A stretch of DNA of 5,445 nucleotides, taken from Bacteroidota bacterium (GTDB taxonomy: Bacteria; Bacteroidota; Bacteroidia; B-17B0; Aurantibacillaceae). The stretch spans positions 1 to 5,445 of the forward strand of contig JANYGR010000472.1 in the NCBI GenBank assembly GCA_025359355.1, read 5' to 3'. Below, one piece after another: positions 5,119 to 5,445 of the stretch (the first letter of the stretch is position 1; each line of letters starts with the position of its first letter). A model generated the notes under the pieces. The model was not told the DNA's origin and did no database searches. It saw nothing but the letters and a program-made list of their open reading frames with translations. A program made the translations under genes and the position numbers.

Positions 5119-5148
5119 GGGTTATACCTTCAAAATTTATAATGTTTT

Positions 5149-5445
5149 TTAATTCTTAGTTTTTTGTTGTTTACTCTTTAACTTTATTATTATTGTTGCT
5201 AAAACTTTTTGCAATTCTGTTAATTCTTTTTGGCATTCTTTGACTCTATCTGATTCAAAAGCATAAGCTTCTATAATTATCTTCAACCAATATTCTGTTT
5301 CGTTAGCAGATTTAAGAGAAATAGATAAATATCGCACTAATTCTCTTTCGGAAGAACTGGATTTACCTTCATGGACATTTGCACCAATAGAGGTTCCTGA
5401 TCTCAAAATTTGATTAATAATTGCAAAAGGAATTCCTTTACTTTC
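5149..5445 (-). CDS. Four-helix-bundle protein (S23 / 23S rRNA intervening-sequence type), 5'-truncated by window edge
   Basis: The visible 98 codons stay open to the right edge. The first in-frame start-like codon inside is a TTG at 5404-5406, but the 13 codons upstream of it (ESKGIPFAIINQI) read as family sequence, so the true start lies outside. The diagnostic stretch is RSGTSIGANVHEG followed by SSSSERELVRYLSISLKSANETEYWL, which matches the conserved core of the four-helix-bundle family first found in 23S rRNA intervening sequences of Leptospira and common as stand-alone genes in Bacteroidota. The tail is Lys-rich (KLKSKQQKTKN). Family members are small homo-oligomeric helical proteins of about 115-130 residues with no settled function; surface-charge features suggest nucleic-acid binding, but that is inference. 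No rRNA is visible here, so this is the free-standing form. It lies 62 bp upstream of nuoE, probably between nuoD and nuoE, although nuoD is outside the window. Confidence 0.85.
   Translation of the reverse strand, partial: ESKGIPFAIINQILRSGTSIGANVHEGKSSSSERELVRYLSISLKSANETEYWLKIIIEAYAFESDRVKECQKELTELQKVLATIIIKLKSKQQKTKN

Noticed and set aside
5119..5148. Possible Bacteroidota promoter (TAnnTTTG) upstream of nuoE
   Set aside because: The minus strand has TATAAATTTTG, one base off the required spacing, and no TTTG at the expected upstream distance.

Overview
The window is a stretch of a Bacteroidota respiratory complex I (nuo) operon. Every real gene is read from the minus strand, so gene order runs from high to low coordinates. 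Assignment to Bacteroidota rests on a type IX secretion (T9SS) C-terminal sorting domain, a periplasmic protein with two TonB C-terminal domains, low GC, and the nuoE-nuoF-nuoG order. I cannot name a genus.

Layout in transcription order: (1) a four-helix-bundle (S23 / 23S rRNA intervening-sequence type) protein cut by the right edge (5149-5445); (2) an AT-rich spacer with a 7-bp tandem repeat; (3) nuoE (4505-5086); (4) a 72-bp spacer filled by a short interspersed repeat; (5) nuoF (3092-4432); (6) a secreted C-type-lectin protein with a T9SS sorting domain (2219-3091, GTG start directly on the nuoF stop); (7) a secreted protein with two TonB_C domains and a TPR-like tail (1212-2216, TTG start 2 bp after the previous stop); (8) a MntA-type minimal nucleotidyltransferase antitoxin (870-1190) overlapping (9) a HepT-type HEPN RNase toxin (542-889); (10) the N-terminal part of nuoG (about 122-545), whose ATG overlaps the hepT stop; (11) a perfect 121-bp inverted repeat with a 24-bp spacer at the left edge (1-266), where the nuoG sequence folds back on itself. 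This last item looks like an assembly or amplification chimera rather than biology.

NuoE, NuoF and NuoG form the NADH-oxidising module of complex I and normally lie side by side. Here four unrelated genes sit between nuoF and nuoG with no intergenic space to speak of. The clearest clue to how this arose is a perfect 14-bp direct repeat, AATGAAAGTAACGA on the minus strand. One copy (533-546) contains the nuoG start codon and codons 2-4. The other (1192-1205) lies just upstream of mntA and leaves a fossil nuoG start that now reads as a six-codon mini-ORF ending on the mntA start. The mntA-hepT pair therefore appears to have entered the nuoG start codon with a target duplication that rebuilt nuoG exactly. 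The module starts one base before the mntA ATG and takes its hepT stop codon from the repeat.

The result is a chain in which a toxin-antitoxin pair and two surface or periplasmic genes are transcriptionally, and probably translationally, tied to a core respiratory complex. No RNA genes, CRISPR arrays, transposases or convincing terminators were seen, and no stretch over 300 bp lacks a gene.
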